64,000 nucleotides of DNA from Actinoplanes italicus (GCF_003001815.1 NZ_PVMZ01000004.1:186001-250000); one strand, 5' to 3'; shown: positions 25,852 through 33,115, numbered from the stretch's first letter. The notes: generated from the sequence alone by a model not told the origin. Numbers and translations: made by a program.

Positions 25852-26183
25852 GGGGTGTCTCCGTCGTCGGTGAGGTGCTGGTGGAGGGCATCGAGGCGGT
25901 AGTTCCAGGTTTGGCGTTGTTCGTCGATCCAGGTGCCGAGGCGGGTGAGTTGGTCGACGTTGAGGCGGCAGGGGCGGCGGGTGCCTTCGCGGCGTTGTTC
26001 GACGAGGCCGCAGCGGCGCAGGACGCCGACGTGGTGGGAGATGGCTTGTGGGGTGAGGTGGAAGGGTTCGGCGAGTTCGGTGACGGAGGCGTCGCCGTGG
26101 GCGAGGCGGGTGACGAGGGCGCGGCGTATGGGGTCGCTGAGGGCGGCGAAGGTGGCGTCGAGGTCGGTGGGCACGGGTGTCAC
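25848..26183 (-). CDS. ArsR-family winged-helix repressor
   Basis: A 111-residue regulator with the ArsR core: FAALSDPIRRALVTRLAHGDASVTELAEPFHLTPQAISHHVGVL, then RREGTRRPCRLNV. It lacks a CxC metal box in the recognition helix, so it is likely a non-metal ArsR of the type paired with AHSA1 proteins. The GTG at 26183 is preferred; a frame upstream to 26225 would run through the inverted repeat. A 26-bp perfect inverted repeat ends three bases upstream of the start and is the obvious candidate for its operator. Coupled to the SRPBCC gene by a 4-nt overlap. Confidence 0.87.
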   Translation of the reverse strand: MTPVPTDLDATFAALSDPIRRALVTRLAHGDASVTELAEPFHLTPQAISHHVGVLRRCGLVEQRREGTRRPCRLNVDQLTRLGTWIDEQRQTWNYRLDALHQHLTDDGDTP

Positions 26184-26185
26184 CG

Positions 26186-26241
26186 TAACGCAAACAGCCG
26201 TTTGCACAAACAGATGTTTGTGCAAACGGCTGTTTGCGTTA
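26186..26241. repeat. 26-bp perfect inverted repeat upstream of arsR
   Basis: Left arm 26186-26211 and right arm 26216-26241 are exact reverse complements around the 4-base centre AGAT. Smaller dyads are nested inside: GCAAACAGCCGTTTGC, and CACAAAC paired with GTTTGTG. It sits between the oxidoreductase stop (26248) and the ArsR start (26183). It could be a multi-site operator, a hairpin at the oxidoreductase mRNA end, or both; no T-tract follows on the minus strand, favouring the operator. Confidence 0.8.
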
Positions 26242-26247
26242 GGCGGT

Positions 26248-27129
26248 TCAGTCGATGGTGGCGGTCAGTCCCTGCTGGTGGCGGCCCTGGGCGAGGAGGG
26301 CCTCGATCCTGGCGGCGACGGCGGGCAGTCCGCCGTCGCCGAGGGTGGTGCCGGCGCGCATGGTGAGCAGCTGCCGGACGACGGTGAGGTGTTCGGGCAG
26401 GGTGGCGGGGCCGGGTGGGTGGTGGCCGGTGCGCAGTTCGCTCACGGTGGCGGGCACGGCGGTGACGACGTGGCCGAGCTGGGTGGTGGCGGTGGCGGCG
26501 AACTCGTCGAGGTCGATGCCGGCGGTGCGGGCGGTGTCGAGGGCGCGGAGCAGGCCGAGGTGGGCGTCGTACCAGAGGCCGAAGAGGGTGAGGTCCCAGA
26601 CGGCGGCGGCGTGGGGGGTGTCGCCGACGAAGCGGGGCGGGCCGAGCCGGGCCAGGGTTTCGGTGTGCTGGTCGAAGGCGGTGCGGTCGCCGCTGTAGAG
26701 GACGGTGGCGGTGCCGGTGGTGAAGGCGTCGGGTCCGGCCTGGACGCCGGCGTCGAGGTAGCGGGCGCCGCGGTGGGTGGCCTGGTGGGCGGCGGTGCGG
26801 GCGTCGTCGGGGGTGCCGGTGCAGAGCGCGGCGATGGTGTGGCCGTCGAGTCCGGGCGGCAGGGTGTCGAGGACTTGGTGCACGGCGGTGTAGTCGGTGA
26901 GGGTCAGCAGGGTCAGGGTGGCGCTGGTGACGGCTTCGGCGGGGGTGGCGGCGCGGTGGGCGCCGGCGGCGGTCAGGGTGGTGGTGCGGTCTGGGGTGCG
27001 GTTCCAGACGGTGACGGGGTGGCCGGTGGTGAGCAGGCGGTGGGTGATGGCGGTGCCGATGGCGCCGGTGCCGATGACGGCGATGCGGTCGGCAGTGGTC
27101 ATAGGGAGCGTGGTGGTCATGAGGGGCAT
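26248..27129 (-). CDS. NAD(P)-binding dehydrogenase, imine reductase/3-hydroxyisobutyrate dehydrogenase-like
   Basis: A protein of about 293 residues. The N-terminal Rossmann motif is IAVIGTGAIGTAI (~residue 17), followed by VTVWNRTPDR, where Arg after the second strand suggests NADP. The C-terminal helical domain (LTLFGLWYDAHLGLLRALDTA, then GIDLDEFAATATTQLG) is of the imine-reductase type: the Lys of beta-hydroxyacid dehydrogenases is replaced (WDLTLFG region), as in IREDs. Three ATGs lie in the first ten codons; the start is not decided. Next on the strand is the arsR pair, separated by the long inverted repeat. Confidence 0.82.
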   Translation of the reverse strand: MPLMTTTLPMTTADRIAVIGTGAIGTAITHRLLTTGHPVTVWNRTPDRTTTLTAAGAHRAATPAEAVTSATLTLLTLTDYTAVHQVLDTLPPGLDGHTIAALCTGTPDDARTAAHQATHRGARYLDAGVQAGPDAFTTGTATVLYSGDRTAFDQHTETLARLGPPRFVGDTPHAAAVWDLTLFGLWYDAHLGLLRALDTARTAGIDLDEFAATATTQLGHVVTAVPATVSELRTGHHPPGPATLPEHLTVVRQLLTMRAGTTLGDGGLPAVAARIEALLAQGRHQQGLTATID

Positions 27130-27210
27130 CGTGGGATGTCAAGCGTGGTTGAGGTCAAGGCGGGCGGTTATTGCGGCGACAGCGGGTGGGCGGATCGGGA
27201 TACTGGCGCG

Positions 27211-28014
27211 GTGAATCAGGAGATGCCGCACACGGTCACGTCGCTGGCCGCTGATCTGCGGAAGCTGGGGCTGGTGTCCGGGGACGTCGTGATGGTGCAT
27301 TCGGCGTTGCGGTCGGTCGGGTTCGTGGCCGGTCATGTGCAGGCCGTGGTCCATGCGCTGCTGGAGGTGCTGGGGCCGGAGGGGACTCTGGTGGTGCCGA
27401 CGCACACGTCGTACAACTCCGATCCGGCGGGGTGGAGTAATCCGCCGGTGCCGGAGGCGTGGTGGCCGGTGATCCGGGCCGGGAATCCGGGGTATGACCG
27501 GGCGTTGTCGCCGAGCCGGTACATGGGTGCGCTGGCCGAGTCGGTGCGTACGTGGCCGGGTGCGTTGCGCAGTGGGCATCCGCAGGTGTCGGCCGCGGCG
27601 CTGGGTGCGCGGGCGGCGGAGATCGTCGGGGAGCATCCGCCGGTGGACGAGCTGGGTGACGGGTCGCCGTTGGGGGCGGTGTACCGGTTGGACGGCAAGG
27701 TGCTGCTGATCGGCTGTGGGCATGCGAACAACACGTCGTTGCATCTGGCGGAGGTCCGGCAGGAGCAGCCGACGATGTTCGACAACGCGGCGGCGGTGCG
27801 GGATCCGGACGGTTCGGTGCGGTGGGTGACGTGGACGGCGCCGGACACCGATATCTGTGACTTCGATGAGCTGGGTGCGGCGTTCGAGGCGGTGGGGCCG
27901 GTCACCGTGGGCCTGGTGGGTGATGCGCCGTCGCGGTTGATGTCGCAGCGGGCGCTGGTGGATTTCGCGACGGCGTGGATCGCGCGGCGGCGTGCGGGTG
28001 AGGCCGCGGTCTAG
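27211..28014 (+). CDS. AAC(3)-family aminoglycoside N-acetyltransferase-like protein
   Basis: A 267-residue protein with the antibiotic_NAT layout: LRKLGLVSGDVVMVHSALRS, then LLEVLGPEGTLVVPTHTS, SPSRYMGALAESVRTWPGAL with SGHPQVS, LGDGSPLGAVYRLDGKVLLIG and ANNTSLHLAE. These are acetyl-CoA and catalytic His/Asp regions of AAC(3) enzymes, which acetylate the 3-amino group of deoxystreptamine. Chromosomal actinobacterial homologues often have other or unknown substrates, so resistance is not assured. The GTG at 27211 is used; an ATG at 27223 is possible. A strong bidirectional terminator follows. Confidence 0.87.
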   Translation: MNQEMPHTVTSLAADLRKLGLVSGDVVMVHSALRSVGFVAGHVQAVVHALLEVLGPEGTLVVPTHTSYNSDPAGWSNPPVPEAWWPVIRAGNPGYDRALSPSRYMGALAESVRTWPGALRSGHPQVSAAALGARAAEIVGEHPPVDELGDGSPLGAVYRLDGKVLLIGCGHANNTSLHLAEVRQEQPTMFDNAAAVRDPDGSVRWVTWTAPDTDICDFDELGAAFEAVGPVTVGLVGDAPSRLMSQRALVDFATAWIARRRAGEAAV

Positions 28015-28029
28015 GCGGGTCGCATGGCG

Positions 28030-28066
28030 AAGGCCGGGTCACCGCGGTGTGCGGTGGCCCGGCCTT
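28030..28066. terminator. Bidirectional terminator between aac(3)-like and ohr
   Basis: AAGGCCGGGTCACCGC (28030-28045) pairs with GCGGTGGCCCGGCCTT (28051-28066), 15 of 16 plus a G-T, around a 5-base loop, with T-rich sequence after it on the plus strand and A-rich bases at the start for minus-strand transcription. It lies between convergent genes. Confidence 0.8.
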
Positions 28067-28081
28067 TCTCGTGTGTGGTGC

Positions 28082-28501
28082 TCAGGCGAGGGTGAGCTGG
28101 ACGTCGACGTTGCCGCGGGTGGCGTTGCTGTAGGGGCAGAGCTGGTGGGCGGCGTCGAGGACGGCTTTGGCGGTGGTCTCGTCGAGGCCGGGCAGTTCGG
28201 CTTCGATGGCGACGGTGAGGCCGAAGCCGCCGGTGGGCAGGGGGCCGATGCCGACGTCGACGGTGATGGCGGTGTCGGTGAGGGTGAGTTTCTGGCTGCT
28301 GGCGACGCGCTTGAGGGCGCTGTGGAAGCAGGCGGCGTAGCCGGCGGCGAAGAGTTGTTCGGGGTTGGTGAGGGCGCCGCCGGCGCCGCCGAGCTCCTTG
28401 GGGACGGCGAGGTCGAAGTCGAGGACGCCGTCGGTGGAGCGGACGTGGCCGTTGCGGCCGTCGCCGGTGGCGGTGGCGGAGGCGGTGTAGAGGGCGTTCA
28501 T
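28082..28501 (-). CDS. ohr: Organic hydroperoxide resistance protein Ohr
   Basis: A 139-residue OsmC/Ohr-fold thiol peroxidase that reduces organic and fatty-acid hydroperoxides in the cytoplasm. The catalytic Cys pair is in GYAACFHSAL (~residue 59) and HQLCPYSNATRGN (~residue 123). The conserved Arg (DGRNGHVRS region) and Glu (NPEQLFAAGY) of the active site are present. Its ATG overlaps the OhrR stop (ATGA), giving a coupled ohrR-ohr operon controlled by the repressor at the upstream palindrome. Length is standard. Confidence 0.95.
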   Translation of the reverse strand: MNALYTASATATGDGRNGHVRSTDGVLDFDLAVPKELGGAGGALTNPEQLFAAGYAACFHSALKRVASSQKLTLTDTAITVDVGIGPLPTGGFGLTVAIEAELPGLDETTAKAVLDAAHQLCPYSNATRGNVDVQLTLA

Positions 28502-28926
28502 GAGGGGTCCTTCCTGAGGGCGCGGTGCAGCAGGGTGTGCAGCTGGGTGAGTTCGCCGGTGGTGAGGCCGGTGGCGCAGGCGAGGGCCTGATTGAGGTCG
28601 CCGATGTCGGCGTGCAGGCGGGTGCCGGTGTCGGTGGGGTGGATCCAGACGGTGCGTTCGTCGTGGGTGGCGCGCCGGCGGTGGATGTGGCCCTGGGTTT
28701 CGAGGCGTTTGAGCAGGGGGCTCAGGGTGCCGGAGTCGAGCCTGAGGGTGCGGCCGAGGTCACGGATCGTGGTGGGGCCGTCGTGCCAGAGCACGCGCAT
28801 GACGAGGTATTGGGGGTAGGTGAGGCCGTGGGGTTCGAGGTGGGGCCGGTAGAGCGCGGTCATCGCCCGGCTGGCCGCATACAGCTGGAAGCAGATCATC
28901 CGGTCGAGGGCGGTGCTCTCCTGCAT
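28498..28926 (-). CDS. ohrR: MarR-family organic peroxide sensor OhrR
   Basis: A 142-residue winged-helix repressor. The N-terminal redox Cys is in RMICFQLYAASRAMT, matching the reactive Cys of OhrR proteins (C15 in Bacillus subtilis). The DNA-binding part is TIRDLGRTLRLDSGTLSPLLKRLE with wing RRATHDERTVWI. Oxidation of the Cys by organic peroxide releases the operator. The ATG at 28926 begins MQESTALDR; the longer in-frame extension would cover the operator. A perfect 16-bp palindrome 24 bp upstream is the likely binding site; the gene is coupled to ohr. Confidence 0.92.
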   Translation of the reverse strand: MQESTALDRMICFQLYAASRAMTALYRPHLEPHGLTYPQYLVMRVLWHDGPTTIRDLGRTLRLDSGTLSPLLKRLETQGHIHRRRATHDERTVWIHPTDTGTRLHADIGDLNQALACATGLTTGELTQLHTLLHRALRKDPS

Positions 28927-28949
28927 GCCCGGAACGGTAGTGCCCAATT

Positions 28950-28965
28950 CAGTTGTGCACAACTG
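28950..28965. promoter_or_regulatory. OhrR operator
   Basis: CAGTTGTGCACAACTG is a perfect 16-bp palindrome, with near-symmetric AATT/ATT flanks, between ohrR and the divergent GNAT gene. Position and dyad fit a MarR-family autoregulatory site and may also affect the GNAT promoter. Confidence 0.7.
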
Positions 28966-29005
28966 ATTCGTGCCGCAGGTCACCACGGTGTGTGATCATG
29001 CGGCC

Positions 29006-29509
29006 ATGGCGTCCATCCGATTCCTGAAGCTCTCCCCCACCGTCCTGGCCGCGCTCGTCGCCGGTGACCTCGACGCCGCGAGCAGGGCCGCCGGGCATCC
29101 GCTGAGCGCGTTCCTGGTCGACGAGAACTGGCTCTGGGAGATCCGTCTCGACGACATCTCGCGCAATCCGGAGGCCGCGGACTGGATCGCGGCCGCGGTG
29201 ATAGCCGAACCCGAAGGGGTGATCGTCGGCCACGGCGGCTTCCACGGCCCGCCCGACGCCGACGGGGTGGTCGAGGTCGCGTACACGGTCGCGCCGCAAT
29301 ACCGGCTGCGTGGCTACGCCAAGGCGATGCTGGCGCTGCTGCTGGAGCGCGCCGACGCGGATCCGCGGGTCACGGCGGTCCGCGCGAGCATCCGGCCGGA
29401 CAACATCGGCTCGAAGAAGGTGATCGCGGGCTTCGGCTTCCGCAAGATCGGCGAGCAGTGGGATCCCGAGGACGGGCTGGAGGACGTCTACCTGCGCGGC
29501 GCACGGTGA
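29006..29509 (+). CDS. GNAT-family N-acetyltransferase
   Basis: A 167-residue acetyltransferase. Its acetyl-CoA motif is VEVAYTVAPQYRLRGYAKAMLALLLERA (Q/RxxGxA type), and the last strand-helix motif is VRASIRPDNIGSKKVIAGFGFRKIG. RimJ/RimL-like proteins acetylate protein N termini, amines or antibiotics; the substrate is unknown. The ATG at 29006 (MASIRFLKL) is preferred over the in-frame ATG-like extension to 28970, which overlaps the OhrR operator region. Divergent from ohrR. The stop codon lies in a terminator hairpin. Confidence 0.85.
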   Translation: MASIRFLKLSPTVLAALVAGDLDAASRAAGHPLSAFLVDENWLWEIRLDDISRNPEAADWIAAAVIAEPEGVIVGHGGFHGPPDADGVVEVAYTVAPQYRLRGYAKAMLALLLERADADPRVTAVRASIRPDNIGSKKVIAGFGFRKIGEQWDPEDGLEDVYLRGAR

Positions 29510-29535
29510 GAAGCGGGGTCCGCTTCTCACCGTGC
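29501..29535. terminator. Bidirectional terminator overlapping the GNAT stop
   Basis: GCACGGTGAGAAGCGG (29501-29516) and CCGCTTCTCACCGTGC (29520-29535) are perfect 16-bp arms with a 3-base loop. The stop codon TGA of the GNAT gene is inside the left arm. It separates the convergent GNAT and sigma-factor genes. Confidence 0.8.
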
Positions 29536-29549
29536 CGGCCGGCCGCGCA

Positions 29550-30407
29550 TCAGGCGGCGGCGGCCAGGCTCTGACCGTGCAGGTCGGTGGCCGACAGGCG
29601 ACTGCTCATCGTGGACCGGGCCGCGATCTGCGCGGCGTAAGCGGCCCGGCGCCGGGCCACGCAGCCGTCCTTGGCCGCCGGCGACTTCTTCTGCTCCATG
29701 TGGGTGTTGAGGCCGTCGCGCAGCAGGGCCAGGGCCTCGGTGCGCAGCTGCGACACCCGCGACTCGGTGACACCGAGCTCGGCGGCGACCTCCGACAGCG
29801 GCCGCTCCTGCAGGAACGACGCCTCCACGACATAGCGCAGCCGCTCCGGCAGCACGTTGACCGCGTCGTGCAGGTAGCCCAGGCGCTCGCGGTGCAGCAG
29901 CATCTCCTCGGGGTTCATCGCGGACTCGGTGACCATGTCCTCGGCCGCGCCGGCCGCGAAACCCTGCAGCGACAGCACCGCGGCGCGCTGGACGTCGTCG
30001 TCGACGCTGGACAGTTCCCCGACAGCGACACCGAGCAGCTCGGCCAGCTCCTCACCGGTCGGGGTGCGGCCCAGCTGCCGGGTCAGTTCCTCCCGGGCCA
30101 CGTCGGCACGGCGGGCCCGGGCCCGCACCGATCGGCTCGCCCAGTCCATGCTGCGCAGCTCGTCGAGCAGGGCGCCGCGCACCCGGACGGCGGCGAACCG
30201 GCCGAACGGGATGCCGCGGTCGGCGTCGTAGGCCTGGGCCGCGGTCACCAGGGCGGCGTAGCCGGCGGAGGCGAGATCGTCACGGTGCACGTGCGGCGGC
30301 ACCTTGAACAGCATCTCGCGGACCATGTGACCGACCAGCGCCATGTTCTCGCGGATGAGGTCTTCCTGAACGCGGGTGACGGACTTGAGCTGGACGGTTG
30401 CGGTCAT
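29550..30407 (-). CDS. FliA/WhiG-type group 3 sigma factor
   Basis: A 285-residue RNA polymerase sigma factor. Region 2 is HRDDLASAGYAALVTAAQAYDADRGIPFGRFAAVRVRGALLDELR; region 3 runs through VREELTRQLGR-like sequence (AREELTRQLGRTPTGEELAELLGV). Region 4 is LPERLRYVVEASFLQERPLSEVAAELGVTESRVSQLRTEAL. These fit the FliA/WhiG family, which directs flagellar, chemotaxis or sporulation genes. A C-terminal tail of ~45 residues is extra. In Actinoplanes FliA-type factors act in zoospore motility; here a sigma-28 promoter at 34401 supports the link. The ATG at 30407 has an ideal AGGGGGA site, which is sequestered in a hairpin. Confidence 0.9.
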   Translation of the reverse strand: MTATVQLKSVTRVQEDLIRENMALVGHMVREMLFKVPPHVHRDDLASAGYAALVTAAQAYDADRGIPFGRFAAVRVRGALLDELRSMDWASRSVRARARRADVAREELTRQLGRTPTGEELAELLGVAVGELSSVDDDVQRAAVLSLQGFAAGAAEDMVTESAMNPEEMLLHRERLGYLHDAVNVLPERLRYVVEASFLQERPLSEVAAELGVTESRVSQLRTEALALLRDGLNTHMEQKKSPAAKDGCVARRRAAYAAQIAARSTMSSRLSATDLHGQSLAAAA

Positions 30408-30412
30408 TTCGA

Positions 30413-30448
30413 TTCCCCCTGTGTCGGCTGACCGGCTGACAGGGGGAA
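30413..30448 (-). promoter_or_regulatory. 5'-UTR hairpin sequestering the sigma-factor ribosome-binding site
   Basis: On the minus-strand mRNA, UUCCCCCUGU (30448-30439) pairs perfectly with ACAGGGGGAA (30422-30413) around a 16-nt loop. The Shine-Dalgarno AGGGGGA (30420-30414), six bases before the ATG, lies entirely in the stem. Translation should need melting or a trans factor: a thermometer- or switch-like control is possible. The structure is seen in sequence; the regulation is inferred. Confidence 0.65.
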
Positions 30449-30528
30449 CTTTTCGCGGCTACGGGTGCAACAGACGGGCACTCTCGGTTGCCGCTTGGTT
30501 GCACCGGGAAATTCTCCTCAAGTCGGGA

Positions 30529-31188
30529 TCAGGGCTCCTGCGGCCCGGCGAGCACCACCTGCTCGGCCGCGTCGCGGTCCAGCTCGAGCGGGCCGTCCTC
30601 GATCTCCAGCACCGCCAGCAGCACGTGTCCGGTGCCGACGCGGTCGTGGCCCAGGCGCAGCGCCTGGCGGAAGGTCAGCTCCAGGGCCTTGCGGCAGGCG
30701 GCGTCGAACGGGATCAGCGGCGTGACCTCGGCCTGCCCGGCCGGTGGCGTCACCCGGGCACGCAGGTCGTCGGCCGTGTGGCCCTGGGCGACGATCGCGG
30801 CCACGGCCAGGCCGTCGGCCTGATCGAGCAGGCCGAGCACCAGATGCGCGGGACTGATCTGCGGGTGGCGCAGGCGGGCGGCGTGGCTCATCGAGGTGAC
30901 CACGGCGGCGCGGGCCAGATCGGAGTAGCGCTCGAAACCCTTGGACGGGTCGCCGGCGGGCACCGAGCGTTTCTGGGCGGCCTGTTTGCTGACGCCCATG
31001 CTGCGGCCGATCTCGGTCCAGGAGGCGCCGGAGCGGCGGGCCTGGTCGACGAAGTGGCCGATCAGATGGTCGGCGAGGTCGCCGAGGTGGTCGCTGAGCG
31101 CGACGGCGCCGGAGAGGCGCTGCAGCGGGTCGCCGGGGTGGCCGGCGGTGACGGCGTGGATGAGGTCATCAAGGCGTACAGGCTCCAT
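30529..31188 (-). CDS. Clp N-terminal-domain protein with HTH-like segment
   Basis: A 219-residue protein. Residues ~50-75 (RSGASWTEIGRSMGVSKQAAQKR) form a helix-turn-helix. Two Clp_N repeats follow (FERYSDLARAAVVTSMSHAARLRHPQISPAHLVLGLL and PFDACRKAL-like sequence with LGHDRVGTGHVLLAVLE). There is no ATPase domain, so it is not a chaperone. Proteins pairing an HTH with a Clp_N domain are common in actinobacteria and probably act as regulators or peptide-binding adaptors. The ATG at 31188 is four bases from the first of two operator-like dyads, suggesting autoregulation. Confidence 0.8.
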   Translation of the reverse strand: MEPVRLDDLIHAVTAGHPGDPLQRLSGAVALSDHLGDLADHLIGHFVDQARRSGASWTEIGRSMGVSKQAAQKRSVPAGDPSKGFERYSDLARAAVVTSMSHAARLRHPQISPAHLVLGLLDQADGLAVAAIVAQGHTADDLRARVTPPAGQAEVTPLIPFDAACRKALELTFRQALRLGHDRVGTGHVLLAVLEIEDGPLELDRDAAEQVVLAGPQEP

Positions 31189-31191
31189 GGC

Positions 31192-31236
31192 GTCAACCCT
31201 AGGTTGACGACTGGGGATCGTCAACCTAGGGTTGAC
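31192..31236. promoter_or_regulatory. Twin inverted operators upstream of the Clp-N regulator
   Basis: GTCAACCCTAGGTTGAC (31192-31208) and GTCAACCTAGGGTTGAC (31220-31236) are each 7-bp dyads (GTCAACC/GGTTGAC, 3-bp spacer) and are reverse complements of each other, 28 bp apart. The first abuts the start codon. They very probably bind the HTH protein encoded just downstream. Confidence 0.7.
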
Positions 31237-31240
31237 CAGG

Positions 31241-31594
31241 TTAGGACTGGAGCTTGCGGCCGCGTTTGCCGAGCGGGACCTCGGAAAGGTCGACCGTCTG
31301 CGAGGTGATGCGCTTGAAGCCGTACCCGCGCTCAGTCATCCACGCCGCCGCCTTGGCCTCCGACCGGGCCGTCACCTTCGCCACCTCACGCTCGTCGTCG
31401 ACCTGCTCGGCGAACCGGAACGTGAAGAACGGCCGGGCCGCCAGGTCGTAGGTGAGGTGGCCCTCGGCGGTGTACTCGACGGCGAGGATGTCGGCGTGGG
31501 CGTCCCCGGCGGCGATCAGCTGCGCCTTCTGGGCGTCGGACAGGTTGTCGAAGGACCCGCGGACGGTGACGCGGATCGTGCGGCTGGTGCTCAT
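31241..31594 (-). CDS. DUF6204-like small protein
   Basis: A 117-residue soluble protein. RTIRVTVRGSFDNLSDAQKAQLIA, then ILAVEYTAEGHLTYD and FFTFRF match the pattern I know for DUF6204, a family of unknown function. A basic C terminus (PLGKRGRKLQS) ends it. The ATG at 31594 (MSTSRTIRV) is taken in place of a longer extension that would overlap the reductase gene. It lies between the epimerase/reductase gene and the Clp-N regulator on the same strand, with the twin operators after its stop. Confidence 0.72.
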   Translation of the reverse strand: MSTSRTIRVTVRGSFDNLSDAQKAQLIAAGDAHADILAVEYTAEGHLTYDLAARPFFTFRFAEQVDDEREVAKVTARSEAKAAAWMTERGYGFKRITSQTVDLSEVPLGKRGRKLQS

Positions 31595-31610
31595 CGCGCC
31601 AGTATCGTGA

Positions 31611-32438
31611 CTACACCGCCGGGCCTCCAACGAATTCCCGGGCCCCACGTAGCCGTACGCCCAGCAGCTTCTCCGCCTTTGCCGTGCTCAGCCGCAGATC
31701 CGCCGGCCGGCTCAACCCCAGCGCGGCCAGCGACGTGACCGGGATCGCCGCCGGATCCAGGCCGTCGCGGCGCGCCACCAGCACACCCAGCTCGTAACGG
31801 CTGACCGCGTCGGCGCCGGCCACGTTCAGCACTCCGGCGTGATCGTTTCCGGCGAGCTCGAGCAGCGCGTCGGCCAGGTCGTCGACGTGCACCGGCTTGC
31901 GGATCTCGTCGGTGAACAGCGCGCCCTCGACCCGCCCGGCGATCAGGTCGTGGGTGAGGATCTCGTGCGCGCCCCGCCCATCGCCCATGATCAGCGACGT
32001 CCGCACGACCGCCGCGCCCGGATCGATCGCGCGGACCGCGGTCTCGGCCGCCGCCTTCGCCGCCCCGTAGGCGTACACCGGATCGGGCAGCGCGTCCTCG
32101 TCGTACTCCCCCAGCCGGCCCGAGAAGATCGCGTCACTGGACACGTGCACCAGACGGATCCCGGCCGCGGCGACCGCCACGTGCGCCGCCCCGTCGGCGG
32201 TGGCCGGCCAGTCGTTGCGGTCACGCCCGGCCGCGGCGTGCACGATCGCGTCCGGACGGACCTCGGCGACCACCCGCCGCACCTGCGCCGGATCACGGAT
32301 GTCCAGGTGCACCGTCGCCGTCGGCGCGGACGCCGACACGTACGTACCGGTCGCGTCCCACCCGGCGGCCGCCGCGCGCAGCATGACACGGCGGCCCAGC
32401 GAGCCGTTTCCCCCGGTGACCAGCAGACGTCGTCTCAC
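31611..32438 (-). CDS. NAD-dependent sugar-nucleotide reductase/epimerase-like (RmlD type)
   Basis: A 275-residue extended short-chain dehydrogenase. The N-terminal Rossmann motif is LLVTGGNGSLGRRV, then HLDIRD, DAIVHAAAGRDRND. The active-site region is VHVSSDAIFSG with YAYGAAKAAAE, giving Tyr-x3-Lys. This resembles dTDP-4-dehydrorhamnose reductases (RmlD), but no other rhamnose genes are nearby, so the substrate is uncertain. The GTG start overlaps the stop of the upstream permease gene (GTGA), placing it at the end of the gntR-ABC operon. Confidence 0.85.
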   Translation of the reverse strand: MRRRLLVTGGNGSLGRRVMLRAAAAGWDATGTYVSASAPTATVHLDIRDPAQVRRVVAEVRPDAIVHAAAGRDRNDWPATADGAAHVAVAAAGIRLVHVSSDAIFSGRLGEYDEDALPDPVYAYGAAKAAAETAVRAIDPGAAVVRTSLIMGDGRGAHEILTHDLIAGRVEGALFTDEIRKPVHVDDLADALLELAGNDHAGVLNVAGADAVSRYELGVLVARRDGLDPAAIPVTSLAALGLSRPADLRLSTAKAEKLLGVRLRGAREFVGGPAV

Positions 32439-33115
32439 GCGGGCACCCTATTACCCAGCGGCACCTCGCGGGCGCAGGCCCACAGCAGCACCCAGCCGGC
32501 CGCGACCGCCGGCAGCGTCACCGCCATCGGCAGGCCCTGCTGGGCGAACGGCAGGCTGAAGAACCCGTGCACCGCGCCACCGTAGACCAGCAGCCCCGCC
32601 GCCGGCACCAGCGCCAGCGCCCCGGCACCGTCGCGGCGGTACACCGCGACACCCGCGAACGAGCCGGTCACCAGGGCGATCGACAGCATGCTCACGTTCG
32701 CCAGGAAGATCATCGGATAGTCGCCGGCGGCGAACGGCCGATCCGGCTGCATCGCCTGCGTCCAGCCGGCCGCCGAGTACAGCGCCGCCTCCGCCGCGTA
32801 CACACCCGTGATCAGCGCGGCCAGCACCACGGCGGCGACCAGCTGATACACCGGATGCTGCGCGACGAACTCCCGGCGGGTACGGCCGTGCACCACCACG
32901 GTGGCCAGCAGGGCGGGCGCACCGTAGCCGTAGCCGACCGCCAGCCAGTGCAGCACCTGACCGGCCACGTCCACGGCACTGACACTCGCCGGGCCACTGA
33001 CCAGCACCGCCACACCCAGGATCACAGCGACCAGCAGGTAGGACCCGGCCAGCACCATCACCAGGAACGGCAGATGCGTCGACAGCAGGAACCGGGCGAT
33101 CGGGAAACGTCTCAC
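32435..33115 (-). CDS. ABC transporter membrane subunit (YtrA-operon type)
   Basis: A 226-residue integral membrane protein with six hydrophobic helices (PFLVMVLAGSYLLVAVILGVAV, YQLVAAVVLAALITGVY, MLSIALVTGSFAGVAVY, VTLPAVAAGWVLLWACA and others). It overlaps the ATPase gene by 4 nt (GTGA) and so is most likely the cognate permease subunit. The substrate is unknown; YtrA-type operons are often induced by cell-wall antibiotics. The GTG at 33115 is used. The downstream reductase overlaps by 4 nt. Confidence 0.78.
   Translation of the reverse strand: MRRFPIARFLLSTHLPFLVMVLAGSYLLVAVILGVAVLVSGPASVSAVDVAGQVLHWLAVGYGYGAPALLATVVVHGRTRREFVAQHPVYQLVAAVVLAALITGVYAAEAALYSAAGWTQAMQPDRPFAAGDYPMIFLANVSMLSIALVTGSFAGVAVYRRDGAGALALVPAAGLLVYGGAVHGFFSLPFAQQGLPMAVTLPAVAAGWVLLWACAREVPLGNRVPA

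Noticed and set aside
23777..25891. Very long minus-strand open frame (about 700 codons) with Arg/His/Pro-rich translation
   Set aside because: It is antisense to the micro-lipoprotein and the membrane protein; composition (Pro/His/Arg/Thr) is typical of the shadow frame of a high-GC gene.
26186..26241. Intrinsic terminator for the oxidoreductase gene
   Set aside because: The hairpin is strong but no T-tract follows on the minus strand and the dyad abuts the ArsR start, so an operator is the better primary reading; not excluded.
25933..27210. Plus-strand frame running open into the AAC(3)-like gene
   Set aside because: Gly/Val/Glu-rich translation opposite the ArsR and oxidoreductase genes; only the part from 27211 has protein-family motifs.
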